A stretch of DNA of 64,000 nt from Palsa-504 sp963822765 (GTDB taxonomy: Bacteria; Actinomycetota; Actinomycetes; Streptosporangiales; Streptosporangiaceae). Both the position numbers and the translations under genes were made by a program. The notes below the pieces were generated by a model. The model worked only from the letters and a program-made list of their open reading frames with translations. It was not told where the DNA came from and made no database searches. Location of the stretch: NCBI GenBank assembly GCA_963822765.1, contig CAWGJL010000012.1:1-64000 (forward strand), read 5' to 3'. Positions 52,853 to 62,514 of this stretch are shown here, in pieces. How positions within the stretch are numbered: the first letter of the stretch is position 1; the number at the start of each line of letters is the position of its first letter.

Positions 52853-55800
52853 TCAGTTTCGTGAAGGCTGGGCGGCCAGGCCTTCGCGGTGGGCGATGGC
52901 GGCGGCCTCGGTGCGGCTGGCGGCGCCGAGCTTGCCGAGGATGTTCGACACGTGCACGCTGGCCGTCTTCGGGGCGATGAACAGCACGGAGGCGATCTCC
53001 CGGTTGCTGCGGCCCGCGGCGATGAGCCGCAGCACCTCGCGTTCCCGGCTGGTCAGTGCCGCGAGGACCGCGCCGTCCGGCAGGGCGGGCGCGGTGCCGA
53101 TCCGGGCCCGGCGGGCCAGGTCATCCAGCGCTCGGCGCAGCGGCCTGGCCCCGAGCCGGTCGGCCGTCTGGGATGCCAGCCGCCACTGCTCGTTGGCGTC
53201 GTCCCGGCGGCCCTCCTCGGCGAGCGCCTCGGCCAGCCGCCAGCGGGTGCGGGCTATCTCGTACATGTAGGCGGGACCGAAGGCGTCGAGGACCGCCTGC
53301 CAGGCCTGCGGGTCGTTCTCGCCGGCGGCGCGCCGGTATTCCGCTTCGGCGCGAGCCAGCCAGCCGCGCCCCTCGGGGCCCAGGATGAACTTGGGTCGTT
53401 TGGGGAAGGTCGCTCCCTGCCGGGCGATACGCAGCAATTCCCCGGCCGCGGCCAGCTCGGCGCTCGCGGCCTGGTCGTCGCCGGTGGCCCGGGCATGCAC
53501 GGCCCGGTCGGCGAGCGCGCTCAGGGCGACCGCGGCCGGCCGCAGGGCCGACGGCGAGTAACCCCAAGGGGGAACGTCGTCGAGCTCGATCGCCGCCCTG
53601 GCCTCGGCCAGCGCCTGCTCGGTGTCGCCCTGCCAGAGGGCGTGCTCGGCGAACAGGCCGTACGCGATGAACGAGTAGTCGAAGCCGCGGACCGACCAGA
53701 ACGGCTCGATCCACGCGCGCCGCTCCTCCACCGCCGGGTTGCCGCGCGCAACGTCGATGAACAAGGCCATCGAGGACAGGGACGCCTCGGGCGGGCTGGT
53801 GACCCGGACCGGGAAGCCGTCGGCGATCTCCTGCGCGTGATCCCACTTGCCGTCCGCGAAATGGCACTGGAAGTGCAGGTGCTGCAGGTCCACGCCGTAC
53901 GGGGACATGTCAAGGCCGGTCTGGATGGCCCGCTTGGTGCCCTCGTGAGCCACGGCCCCGCCAGTGGTCAGGTCGCCGCGCTCCAGGTGGGCCCGGGCCA
54001 GGTGATAGGCGGAGCGCAGCTCCACGCCGAGCACCATGGCCTCCCGGGCCTGCCGGTGGGCCACGGTCAGCACCTTGATCGCCTCGTCGTTGCGGCCCTC
54101 GCGGTTACTCATGAAACCCAGGGTCACCAGCGCGTCGGCTTCGACCCAGGGCGCATCGGCGGCCCGGGCGGCGGTGATCCCGCGCTCGGCCCAGTCCCGG
54201 GCCACGCTGAAGTCCTCCTCGACGACCAGCGCGTAGGCGTAGGTGGTGAGGGCCCGCGCGTACTGCCAGGTCGGCGGGTCCGCGGGCGTGGCCTCCACCG
54301 TGGCCCGCGCGACCTCGACCGCTTCGGCGGGGGCCTTGGGATCGTCGATGAGCATCAGGTTGAAGGCCAGCCGCTCGCCGATCCTGCTGGCCAGCTTGAC
54401 GTCGACCGGCGGACCGCCCTGCTCGGCCTGGGCGGCCAGGACCTGCCGCAGCCGCCGGAGCAGGTGCACGGCGCGGTCCACGTCCCCGCTGTCCGCCGCG
54501 TTGGTCGCGGACAGCAGCCCGAGCTTGCCCCGCGCCATGCCCGCCGTCGTCTCCGGGTCCGCCACTCGCTCCCACAGAGCGAGCGCCTGGTCGTAATGGC
54601 GGTGCGCCTCGGCCGGTGCGCCCAGCTGTTCGGCATCGGCTCCGGCCCGGACCGACGCGGCGAACGCGCCGGGAATGTCGTGGCTGGCCAGGCAGTGCTG
54701 GGCGAGCTCGGCGGCGGTGCCCGGCATCGCGAGCCGCTGCTCGTCGGCCAGCAGCGAGCACATGGTGGCGTGCAGCCGGGTCCGCTCCCCCGGCAGCAGG
54801 TCCGCGTAGACCGCCTCGCGGAGCAGCGCATGCCGGAACACGTAGCCTTCGGTGCCGTCGGGCACGAGCAGCTGGTGGGTCACCGCCTCCCGCACCGCGC
54901 CCTCGTATTCGGCGGCGGCCAGGCCGGACGCGGCCCGGACCAGCTCGTCGTCGGCCTTGCGGCCGGCCACGGCGGCGGCGCGGAGCACCTGTTGCGTGGC
55001 GTCGGTCAGCTGCTCGACCCGGTTGAGCAGCAGGGCCGCCAGCCCCGCCGGCAGGGCATCGCGACGGCCGGGATCGCCGCCGACCGAAGCGGCGAGCAGT
55101 TCCTCGGCGTAGTAGGCGTTGCCCTCGGCGCGGGCCACGATGTCGTTCAGCTCGGTCGCGTCGATGCGGACCGGCGCGGTGGCGGTCAGGTGCTCGGCCA
55201 GGGCCGTGGGAGCCAGCGGGGCGAGGTCGACGGCGATGACGCTGGGCAGCCGCAGCAGCTCGGCGACCACCGGCCGGAGCGGGTGCCGCCGGTGCAGGTC
55301 GTCGGTCCGGTAGCTGCCGATCAGGGCGACCCGTTCCCGGTGCAGCATCCGGGACAAGAACGTGACCAGGTCCCGGGTGGAGGCGTCGGCCCAGTGCAGG
55401 TCCTCCAGCACGAGCAGCACGGGTGTCGCGGCGGCCAGCTCGGCGAGCAGGCCGAGCACGCCGCCGAACATCTGCTGCCGGGCCAGGCCCGAACGGTCCG
55501 AGTCGGCGATGGGCCCTTCGCCGCCCTCGGGCAGCAGCCGGCCCAGGGCCGGGCGGGAGCTGAGCGCGTCGCGGACCCCGGTGGACTGGGCGGCACCCCG
55601 GAGCGCGTCGGCCAGCGGCAGGTAGGGCACGCTGTCGCCGAGCTCGGCGCACTGCCCGGACAGGACGGTAAAGCCCCGCCCGGCGGCCAGCCGGGTCACC
55701 TCCCCGATCAGCCGGGTCTTGCCCACCCCGGCGTCGCCGCTGACCAGGGCGACCACCGAGCGTCCCGCCTCGGCGTCGTCGAGCAGGCTGAGCAGACGGC

Positions 55801-55858
55801 CGAGCTCACCGTCCCGCCCGACCATGCGCCCAGCTGACATCCGTAGCACCACGTGCAT
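52853..55858 (-). CDS. MalT-like (LAL) LuxR-family ATP-dependent regulator
   Basis: About 1,001 aa. The N-terminal AAA/STAND ATPase has Walker A SGDAGVGKTR (about 40-49), Walker B VLLVLEDLHWAD and an arginine-finger region GSYRTDD. A long TPR-like helical middle (about 400-900) is followed by a C-terminal LuxR helix-turn-helix, LTSREREVLRLIAAGRSNRE with KTASVHVSNILGKLGAASR. Such regulators drive secondary-metabolite or sugar genes after ligand-induced, ATP-linked oligomerisation. Intact, unlike the second copy at 58652-61305. Start ATG 55858 chosen; 55882 and 55840 also fit. Divergent from msrB over a 62-bp gap. Confidence 0.92.
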   Translation of the reverse strand: MHVVLRMSAGRMVGRDGELGRLLSLLDDAEAGRSVVALVSGDAGVGKTRLIGEVTRLAAGRGFTVLSGQCAELGDSVPYLPLADALRGAAQSTGVRDALSSRPALGRLLPEGGEGPIADSDRSGLARQQMFGGVLGLLAELAAATPVLLVLEDLHWADASTRDLVTFLSRMLHRERVALIGSYRTDDLHRRHPLRPVVAELLRLPSVIAVDLAPLAPTALAEHLTATAPVRIDATELNDIVARAEGNAYYAEELLAASVGGDPGRRDALPAGLAALLLNRVEQLTDATQQVLRAAAVAGRKADDELVRAASGLAAAEYEGAVREAVTHQLLVPDGTEGYVFRHALLREAVYADLLPGERTRLHATMCSLLADEQRLAMPGTAAELAQHCLASHDIPGAFAASVRAGADAEQLGAPAEAHRHYDQALALWERVADPETTAGMARGKLGLLSATNAADSGDVDRAVHLLRRLRQVLAAQAEQGGPPVDVKLASRIGERLAFNLMLIDDPKAPAEAVEVARATVEATPADPPTWQYARALTTYAYALVVEEDFSVARDWAERGITAARAADAPWVEADALVTLGFMSNREGRNDEAIKVLTVAHRQAREAMVLGVELRSAYHLARAHLERGDLTTGGAVAHEGTKRAIQTGLDMSPYGVDLQHLHFQCHFADGKWDHAQEIADGFPVRVTSPPEASLSSMALFIDVARGNPAVEERRAWIEPFWSVRGFDYSFIAYGLFAEHALWQGDTEQALAEARAAIELDDVPPWGYSPSALRPAAVALSALADRAVHARATGDDQAASAELAAAGELLRIARQGATFPKRPKFILGPEGRGWLARAEAEYRRAAGENDPQAWQAVLDAFGPAYMYEIARTRWRLAEALAEEGRRDDANEQWRLASQTADRLGARPLRRALDDLARRARIGTAPALPDGAVLAALTSREREVLRLIAAGRSNREIASVLFIAPKTASVHVSNILGKLGAASRTEAAAIAHREGLAAQPSRN

Positions 55859-55920
55859 GAGTATCCCATCAGGGGCCGACAATTCCGATTCGTTAAGCTC
55901 CTGGCTGTACTCTGCGTTAC

Positions 55921-56325
55921 ATGGCGAAGGTCGAACGCACGGACGCAGAGTGGCGGGAGCGGCTGACTCCGCAGGAGTACGCGGTGCTGCGCGAGGCGGG
56001 CACCGAGGCGCCGTTCACCGGCGAGTACACCGATACCAAGACCGAAGGCGTGTACCGCTGCCGGGCGTGCGGCGCGGAACTATTCCGTTCGGACACCAAG
56101 TTCGAGTCGCACTGCGGCTGGCCGTCGTTCTACCAGCCGACCGAATCGGACGCGGTGGTGCTGATCGAGGACGACACCCTCGGGACGACCCGCACCGAGG
56201 TGCGCTGCGCCGCTTGCGACTCGCACCTTGGTCACGTGTTCGCCGGCGAGGGCTACGACGTCCCCACCGACCAGCGCTGGTGCATCAACTCGGTGTCGCT
56301 GAACCTGGAGCCCGTGGCGTCGTGA
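55921..56325 (+). CDS. msrB: Peptide-methionine (R)-S-oxide reductase
   Basis: Repairs the R-epimer of methionine sulfoxide in proteins. 134 aa. Seen: LTPQEYAVLREAGTEAPFTG, two CxxC zinc pairs (Cys47/50 and Cys96/99), FESHCGWPSF with Cys65, SHLGHVF, and the catalytic Cys121 in RWCINSVSL. TACTCTGCGTTAC directly precedes the ATG, suggesting leaderless transcription. Its stop overlaps a GTG of the following cupin gene (GTGA), so both belong to one operon. Confidence 0.96.
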   Translation: MAKVERTDAEWRERLTPQEYAVLREAGTEAPFTGEYTDTKTEGVYRCRACGAELFRSDTKFESHCGWPSFYQPTESDAVVLIEDDTLGTTRTEVRCAACDSHLGHVFAGEGYDVPTDQRWCINSVSLNLEPVAS

Positions 56326-57941
56326 ACCCGGCGCTTCGGCTGATCAGGGCGGATTCGCTGTCGGCAGGCACCGCGCAGACCGGCGGGATGATCCGCAGCG
56401 CGGCCATCTCCGGTGACCTGGTCGGCGCGCAGGCGCTCTGGATGGGGCGGACGGTCGTGCGGCCAGGAACGTCGTCCGGGGATCACCATCACGGGGAGTC
56501 CGAAACCGGCATCTACGTGGTGGCGGGTCATCCGGTGTTCGTGTTCCGCGATCCGGACAGCGGCTCGCTGGTCCGGCTGGAGACCTCGCCCGGCGACTAC
56601 GTCTCGGGTTCCACCGCACGTCCCGCACCGGGAGGAGAACCCGTCCCCGGACACCGAGGCGGTGGTGGTCATCGCCCGGTCCACCCAGGAAGCGATCGTG
56701 GTCAACGTACCCTCCCTGTGAGGCAGACCCCGGGAGGCCGTCCGCCGGGTCAGGTGGGCGGCCACGAAGCGGGCGTCGGGACCCACGCCGTCGACGAAGC
56801 TTGAGTTGCGGCGGTGCAGGAACCGCAGGCCGAGAACGTACAAGCCCGGAACGCGGGTCACGCCGCGGCGGTGGTCAATCTCGCCGTGCCGGTCCAGGGC
56901 CGGCACCCGAAGCCACGGGTAGGACGGCCGGTAGCCGGTGGCCCAGATCACGGTCGTGATGCCGGCCCGGCGCAGGTCCATGCGGGCGGGCCCGGCGGGC
57001 GCGGTGAAGGCGGGCAGCGGATCGGGTTGGCCGTCGGCGCCGGACGCGATGAAGGCCTCGATGGAGTGCAGCAGCCGATCCATCCGGGCCTGCGCCGCGC
57101 CGGTGGTGGCGGGCAGGTCGTCGGCGAAGGTCACCGACCAGCCGTCCGCGGCGGCGAGACGGCCGGCCAGGATCACCCCGCGTGCCGCGAGCGCTTCCAG
57201 GTCGACCCGGTCGCGGCGGCCGGACAGCTGCAGCGACGGCGCCTGGCGGGCCGACCGGGCGTCCCGCATCTGGTCGATCGTCTGGTCGAGGATGCCGGCC
57301 CGGTGCAGCCACCACTGGATGTCGTGGCCGCGGTAGCAGCGAGGGAGGCGGGAATGCCGGCCGACCGAGATGACGACGGTTCGCCCGGAGCGGCGGAGCT
57401 CGTCGGCGATCTGCACGCCCGACGCCGAGGCCCCGACCACAAGTACGCCCCCGCCGGGCACCTGTAGCGGGCTCTGGTAGCGGCCGGCGGTCAGCTGGTG
57501 AACGCCGGGAGCGAGCCCGCGGGCCACCGGCGGGACGATGGCCCGGTTCTCGGTCCCGGTCGCCACGACGACGTTGCGGGCCAGCCAGGTCTGCTGGTCG
57601 GTGACCACGCGCAGACCGGAGGCACACGCCTCGACCAGCTCGACCGTGGTGCTCTCCCGCACCGGGGCCGCGCCTGAATCGGCGTAGCCCTGCAGGTAGC
57701 TGACCAGCTCGGGCGCTGACATGTAGCCGTCCGGGTCGGGTCCCGGATAGGACCATCCGGGCAGCCGGCTCATCCAGTTGGGGGTGATCAGCCGCAGCGA
57801 GTCCCAGCGGGCGGTGCGCCATCGCTCGGCGACCCGGCCGCGTTCCACGACCACGTGGTCGGCGCCGCGTTCGGCCAGGCAGCGGCTGACCGCCAGGCCG
57901 GCCTGGCCGGCCCCGACGACGAGGGTGTCCACCCTGCGCAT
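56253..57941 (-). CDS. Flavin-containing monooxygenase/CzcO-like FAD oxidoreductase
   Basis: FAD and NADPH-dependent oxygenase of the FMO-like group. Seen: TLVVGAGQAGLAVSRCLAER (FAD loop), GVLVVGASASGVQIADELRR (NADP loop), the ATGT and VIWATGYRPSYPWL motifs, PGLYVLGLRFLHRRNSSFVD and GPDARFVAAHLTRR, where relatives normally end (about 410 residues, near base 56715). The frame continues for about 150 more residues antisense to the cupin and msrB genes before a stop at 56253. That tail is of low complexity and probably not native, so an indel near 56715 may have removed the stop. Start ATG 57941. Substrate unknown. Confidence 0.86.
   Translation of the reverse strand: MRRVDTLVVGAGQAGLAVSRCLAERGADHVVVERGRVAERWRTARWDSLRLITPNWMSRLPGWSYPGPDPDGYMSAPELVSYLQGYADSGAAPVRESTTVELVEACASGLRVVTDQQTWLARNVVVATGTENRAIVPPVARGLAPGVHQLTAGRYQSPLQVPGGGVLVVGASASGVQIADELRRSGRTVVISVGRHSRLPRCYRGHDIQWWLHRAGILDQTIDQMRDARSARQAPSLQLSGRRDRVDLEALAARGVILAGRLAAADGWSVTFADDLPATTGAAQARMDRLLHSIEAFIASGADGQPDPLPAFTAPAGPARMDLRRAGITTVIWATGYRPSYPWLRVPALDRHGEIDHRRGVTRVPGLYVLGLRFLHRRNSSFVDGVGPDARFVAAHLTRRTASRGLPHREGTLTTIASWVDRAMTTTASVSGDGFSSRCGTCGGTRDVVAGRGLQPDQRAAVRIAEHEHRMTRHHVDAGFGLPVMVIPGRRSWPHDRPPHPERLRADQVTGDGRAADHPAGLRGACRQRIRPDQPKRRVHDATGSRFSDTELMHQRWSVGTS
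56322..56721 (+). pseudogene. Small cupin-domain protein, one frame break
   Basis: About 132 residues when joined. Cupin motif 1 is GDHHHGESETGIYVVAGHPV with metal-binding His/His/Glu. Motif 2 (PHVPHREENPS) lies in the next frame after a break near 56612, where TACGTCTCGGGTTCC has one C too many (TACGTCTGGGTTCC gives YVWVPPHVPH). The end is VVNVPSL. The GTG start overlaps the msrB stop, so a redox- or sulfur-linked dioxygenase-like role is plausible but unproven. Likely an assembly error or recent lesion. Confidence 0.8.
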
Positions 57942-57982
57942 GGTCCTTCCCCGTCCCCCGTCGCCGGTTTCCGGTCGCGTGG

Positions 57983-58552
57983 TCAGCTGGTGGCCACGTC
58001 GACGTTGATCGGGACGCCGTGGGTCAGCACGTCGTAGACGGCGGACCGGTCCACCGCCTGCTGAACGAGCTCGCGGAGCTTGGCGGGCGGCGCGTCGCCG
58101 CGCACCCGGAAGCTGACCCGGATCTGGCTGAACCCGTTGCGGACCTCGCCGGACAGGCCGAGGACCCCCCGCAGGTCGATGTCGCCCTCGACCCGGGACT
58201 CGACCGACTCCAGCGTGATCTTGCGGACGGCGGCGATGTTGCCCAGGCCCGAGGTCAGGCAGGAGGCCAGGGCCGCGAGCAGGAGCTCCGCCGGGGTCGG
58301 CGCGGCGTCCTCGCCCACCAGTATTGCGGGGTGGTCGGCCTCGATGGCGAACGTGGTGGCGTGCTGCTGCTCCGCGCCTACCCCGAAGAACGTGCTGATC
58401 TGATTCCGGTTATGCGTGCCCGAGATCCAGCGGTTGGTCACGCTGAACCGGAACCGGGCCGCCTCCGGGTGCGCCTTGACCGCATCCACGGTCGCGAACA
58501 GTTTGGCGGTGTCCACGCCGTTGCGGCCGGACTGCGCTGCGACAGTACTCAC
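57983..58552 (-). CDS. OsmC-family protein
   Basis: 189 aa of the OsmC/Ohr fold. Seen: ATTFAIEADHPAILVGEDAA, TPAELLLAALASCLTSGL (the single conserved Cys), and the C-terminal YDVLTHGVPINVDVA. Only one Cys is present rather than the peroxidatic pair of Ohr/OsmC, so classical thiol-peroxidase activity is doubtful. GTG 58552 is selected because AGGAG sits 5 nt upstream. Transcribed in the same direction as the flavin monooxygenase, 41 bp upstream of it, so they may be co-expressed. Confidence 0.9.
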   Translation of the reverse strand: MSTVAAQSGRNGVDTAKLFATVDAVKAHPEAARFRFSVTNRWISGTHNRNQISTFFGVGAEQQHATTFAIEADHPAILVGEDAAPTPAELLLAALASCLTSGLGNIAAVRKITLESVESRVEGDIDLRGVLGLSGEVRNGFSQIRVSFRVRGDAPPAKLRELVQQAVDRSAVYDVLTHGVPINVDVATS

Positions 58553-58651
58553 AGTTGCTCCTCTGAAAATCACCGAACATGGTGCCTTCAGAGATATGCC
58601 GGGGAGCAACCGCGCGGCATCGGCAGGCGGTACTGAACTCGGCGCGGCCGG

Positions 58652-61305
58652 CTACTGATTCCGGGCGTCAAGCAGGCCGAGCTCGGCGGCGCGGGCCGCG
58701 GCCTCCTGACGGCTGGCCGCGCCGAGCTTGCCGAGTACCGCGGCCACGTGACTGTCAACCGTGCGGACGGAAACCACGAGCTGGCCGGCAATCTGGGCGT
58801 TGGTCAAGCCCTGGCCGAGCAGGCGCAGCACGTCGACCTGACGGCCGGTCAGGCCGGCCGGATTGACCCTGGTCTCGGTGAGCGGCCCGCGCGGGATGCG
58901 GGCCACGCCGAGAGCGCGCAACCGCCTGCGGACCCTGGTGGCGAGCGGCTTGGCGGCCAGTTCATCGAGCATGCCGAGCGCGGTCAGCATGGGTTCCGGA
59001 TCCTGGCTCTCCGCCAGCGCCATGGCCTGCTCGTACGGGCAGCCCGCGGACTCCCAGAACGCGGCGGCGTCGCGCCACCGGCCCGCCGCCTGGATCGCGT
59101 AGGGATGATGATCCCCGGGCGGCTGGACCCGCTGCCCGGCCTTGGCCAGCCAGTAGCCGAGCTCGGCCTGATGGACCCGGTCGTCGAGCCGGACGGCCTC
59201 CTGGTAGACCGGCAGGGCGATATCACGCACGCTGGCCCGGTCCCCATGCAGCCAGGCGGCCTCGGCGCGCGCGACGGCGGCGGGGCCGGTCCGCTGCAGC
59301 TCGCCGGACTTCACGGCTAGATCCCAGGCGGTCCAGAGCAGGCTGGCCGCCTCGGGTTGCCCGCGCCGGGCGGCGACCCGGCCGATCACCGTGAAAGCCG
59401 GGCATCTCACCGGCAGGCTCGTGTCCACGCTGAGCTCGGCCGACCGGACGGCCGCGTCCCACCATCCGCGGGAGAACTCCAGCATGGCCCGCTCCACGTG
59501 CATGTACGACAGGAACCCCAGGAACTCGGCGTCCTCGGCGAGCCGCACGGCTGCCGCCAGGTATCGCTCCGCCTCGTCCAGGCGGTACTGGCCGAGCAGC
59601 TGCCACACGATATTCACGTACGCGCGGCAGGCGTCCTCGACGTCGCCCGCGTCCAGGGCGATCCGGAGTCCTTCCTCCATCGTGGCCGGCCGGCCGGGTC
59701 TTCGAGCTGCCACTGCGACGTGCCGATGTTGGTCAGGGCATGGGAGGTGATGGCCGGGTCGCCGACCTCGCGGGCCAGCGCGACGGCGCGCTGGCCGCAG
59801 GCGATGCTGTCCCGGGACCGGGTGGCCAGCATGTATAGCTGCGACTGGCAGCTCAGGGCCAGGGCCAGCTGGCGCTTGTCCCCGGTCCACTCGAGGACCT
59901 GAACCGCCTCGCGGGCGGCCCGCTCGGCTTCCTCGCGATCGCCCGCCCACCACTGCATCCGCGCCAGCCACCGCAGGCTGGCACCGAGGACGCGCGGATC
60001 AGGATGCGGCCGGTTCAGTTCGACCGCTTGCCGCTGCGCCGCGGCCGCCCGCTCCGCGGCACCGATCGTGTAACACTCGACCGCGTACTGCTCGAGCAGC
60101 ACGGCCTGCTCGTCCGCGGGGAACTGGTCGGCATGCTCCAGGACGAGGGCGAAATGCGCGACCGCCTCGCGGTGCGCGCCCGCCCCCGCCGCGTCCCGGG
60201 CGGCGGCAGGCCCGTACCGCACGATGGCCTCCGCGTCACCCGCCTGCGCGGCATGGTGGACAATCTGCGCCACGTCCGACCCGTCCCTGGCCACCAAGGC
60301 GGCGAGCGCATGCTGGTTCAGCGCCACCAGCCGCGCCAACGGCAGCGAGCCCGCGATGGCTCGCCGGGTGAGTTCATGGCGGAAGGAGACCCCGCGCGCG
60401 GACACGGTGAGCAAGCCGCGCTGTTCGGCGGCCGCCAGCACCGCGACCCGGCCCGGAGCGCTGTCCGGCACGAGCGCGTCGACGAGCCAGCGCTCAAGCG
60501 CGGTCGGGACCACGGCCAGCTGCTCAAGCGCATCCTGAACCGGCGGGTCCAGCTGCCTGAGCCGGGCCAGAACCGCATCCACGATGGTGCGCGGCACCCG
60601 CTCGCCCAGGGCCGAGTCGAGCAGTTCCTGGGCGAAGAACGGATTCCCTGAGGTGAGCGCGAACAGGTCATCGGCGTCGACCGAGCTCCCCGCGCTGAGC
60701 TGCCGGACCGCGGCCGGCGAGAGCCGGCCCAGCGGCAGGCGACGCACATGGTCGCTGCGGGAGGCCTGGCCGAGCAGGCCGCGAAGCGGGTGTTCCCGGT
60801 CCAGCTCATCATCGCGGTAGGTGAGGATCAGGACCGCGGGCAGTCCGGCAATGCGCCGGATGAGGAAGCGCAACGCGTCGAGCGTCGCGTCGTCGGCCCA
60901 GTGCACGTCTTCGATGACCAGAACCGTCGGGTGTTCGGGCCAGCTCAGCTCCGCGTGCAGGGCGGCCAGCACCCGGTCTCGGTCGCTGCCGTCCATCACG
61001 GCCCGGCTGAGCTCTGCTTGCACGCTGCCCACCAGGTCGCGGAACGGGCCGAGGGTCCGCGGAGTGGCCAGGTCATCGCAGTAGCCGACCAGCATCCGGC
61101 CGGACCCGGGCAAGCGGGCGCGCAGCGCCTCGACCAGGCTGGACTTGCCGATCCCGGCCTCGCCCATGATCAGCACGACGCAGCCGGCTCCCCCGGCCGC
61201 GGCCTGCACGGCGTCCGCGAGCGCCGCCAGTTCGGTGTCGCGTTCCAGGACCTCGCGCCGCACGCCGGTGGCCGACGCTGGCTGATCTCCAGGGAAAAGC
61301 ACCAT
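58652..61305 (-). pseudogene. Second MalT-like (LAL) LuxR regulator, one frame break
   Basis: N-terminal STAND ATPase: VLERDTELAALADAV, Walker A MGEAGIGKSSL, Walker B VLVIEDVHWADD, LILTYRDDEL. Helical repeats follow, then a C-terminal LuxR domain: LTGRQVDVLRLLGQGLTNAQ and VRTVDSHVAAVLGKLGAASR. The break is near 59690, where GTSQWQLEDPAGRP should continue into ATMEEGLRIALDAGDVEDAC. The repaired length is about 884 aa. ATG 61305 chosen (GAGGCGGCG upstream). The 250-bp gap 61306-61555 upstream has only a weak GCATACC/GGTATGC repeat (61454, 61488). Different subfamily wording from the 52853 copy, so not a recent duplicate. Confidence 0.86.
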
Positions 61306-61555
61306 CGCCGCCTCGTTCAGGGCTCGACGCGGGCCTGCTCGCCGGGCTTGCGCCATCATAAGAGGGCACCTGACCATGTCCAAGGCCGGGACCTGGGCTC
61401 GTGCCGTGACGCCCGGTTCTTCACGCGATCTTCACAGGTTCTGCAGATCGCCTGCATACCCAGGGACGCCTGGCCAGCATGAGGCCCGGTATGCCAGCGT
61501 GACGGGGTGGGGCACTGGTGAACCTAGACGGATCCGGTACCCTGGCCGGCCGCGG

Positions 61556-61960
61556 TCAGGTAGCGGTGACCGAACGGGCGGTGGTCGTCTCGCCGGGGTC
61601 GATGCCGAACGAGATGATGCGAGTGGGCTGGATACGGACGATGGTGTCCTCGAACTGCTCGCCGAAGGCCTTGCCTCCGGACGGGATCACGGTGGCGGTC
61701 CCCCGGATCTCGATCATGCGGGGCTGCCACGGCGGGAGCACGTCGTCGACCACGATGCTGGCCCGGCCCGTCCGCTGCACGTCGCGGAGCTTCTTGGTCT
61801 GGCTCATCCGCATGCCGCCTATGTCGATAGCGTCGTGCTCGGCGTTGAACCGGAATGACGTAGGTACCACGTGCGGCTGCCCGTCCGCGCCGACCGTGGC
61901 GATCCGGCCCAGGCGCTGCCCCGCGAGGTACTCGATTTCGGAATCCGTGAAGGCGCTCAT
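61556..61960 (-). CDS. PPOX-class F420-dependent split-barrel protein
   Basis: 134 aa: FTDSEIEYLAGQRLGRIATV, DGQPHVVPTSFRFNAEHDAI, MSQTKKLRDVQRTGRASIVV, GEQFEDTIVRIQPTRIISFG. These match the small actinobacterial F420-binding flavin-reductase-like group (family knowledge). Substrate unknown. Its ATG overlaps the arfB stop (ATGA), so it is the second gene of an arfB-PPOX pair on the minus strand. Confidence 0.9.
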   Translation of the reverse strand: MSAFTDSEIEYLAGQRLGRIATVGADGQPHVVPTSFRFNAEHDAIDIGGMRMSQTKKLRDVQRTGRASIVVDDVLPPWQPRMIEIRGTATVIPSGGKAFGEQFEDTIVRIQPTRIISFGIDPGETTTARSVTAT

Positions 61961-62472
61961 GCCGGGCTAACCGGCGTGCGGGCCGCGGCATTCCGCGAAT
62001 CGCCGCGGCTCAGCGATGAGTCTTCACCGGTCGGGCTAAGTCGGGGTGTGCGGTCGTCGTAGCGGCGGGTGCGCTTGACCGCGGCGCGGCTGCGTTTGGC
62101 TTGCAGGCGCCGCTCGTTGGCGGCCCGGCCGGGCCGCGTCGGGACGCGCGGCCGCGGCGGGGGAGCAATCGCGTCCCGGAGCAGGTCGGCCAGCCGGATC
62201 CGGGCGGCCTGCCGGTTGGCAAGCTGGCTGCGCTGTTCGGACGCGGCTATGGTGAGCACGCCGCCGGCCAGGCGCCCGGCCAGGCGCTCGAGCGCGCGGG
62301 CTCGCGCCCACTCCGGGAGCACGGCCGAACTCTGCACGTCGAAGGAGAGCTCGACCCGGCTGTCGGCGGTGTTGACCGACTGCCCGCCGGGCCCTGATGA
62401 GCGGGAGAAGCGCTCGTGCAGTTCGGCGGCCGGTATGACCAGCCAGTTGTTTACCCGGAGATCGTCAGGCAC
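61957..62472 (-). CDS. arfB: Alternative ribosome-rescue factor ArfB (YaeJ-type GGQ hydrolase)
   Basis: Hydrolyses peptidyl-tRNA on ribosomes stalled without a stop codon. 171 aa. The catalytic loop SRSSGPGGQSVNTADSRVEL has the GGQ at 29-31, as in class I release factors but without codon-recognition domains. The Lys/Arg-rich C-terminal tail (ERRLQAKRSRAAVKRTRRYD) that inserts in the empty mRNA channel is followed by an extra 35 or so residues rich in Ser/Arg. Overlaps the following PPOX gene by 4 bp. Confidence 0.93.
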   Translation of the reverse strand: MPDDLRVNNWLVIPAAELHERFSRSSGPGGQSVNTADSRVELSFDVQSSAVLPEWARARALERLAGRLAGGVLTIAASEQRSQLANRQAARIRLADLLRDAIAPPPRPRVPTRPGRAANERRLQAKRSRAAVKRTRRYDDRTPRLSPTGEDSSLSRGDSRNAAARTPVSPA

Positions 62473-62514
62473 TCCTCGACGTTAGCCGGTACCGCCCCGG
62501 TCCCGCCCGCCGGA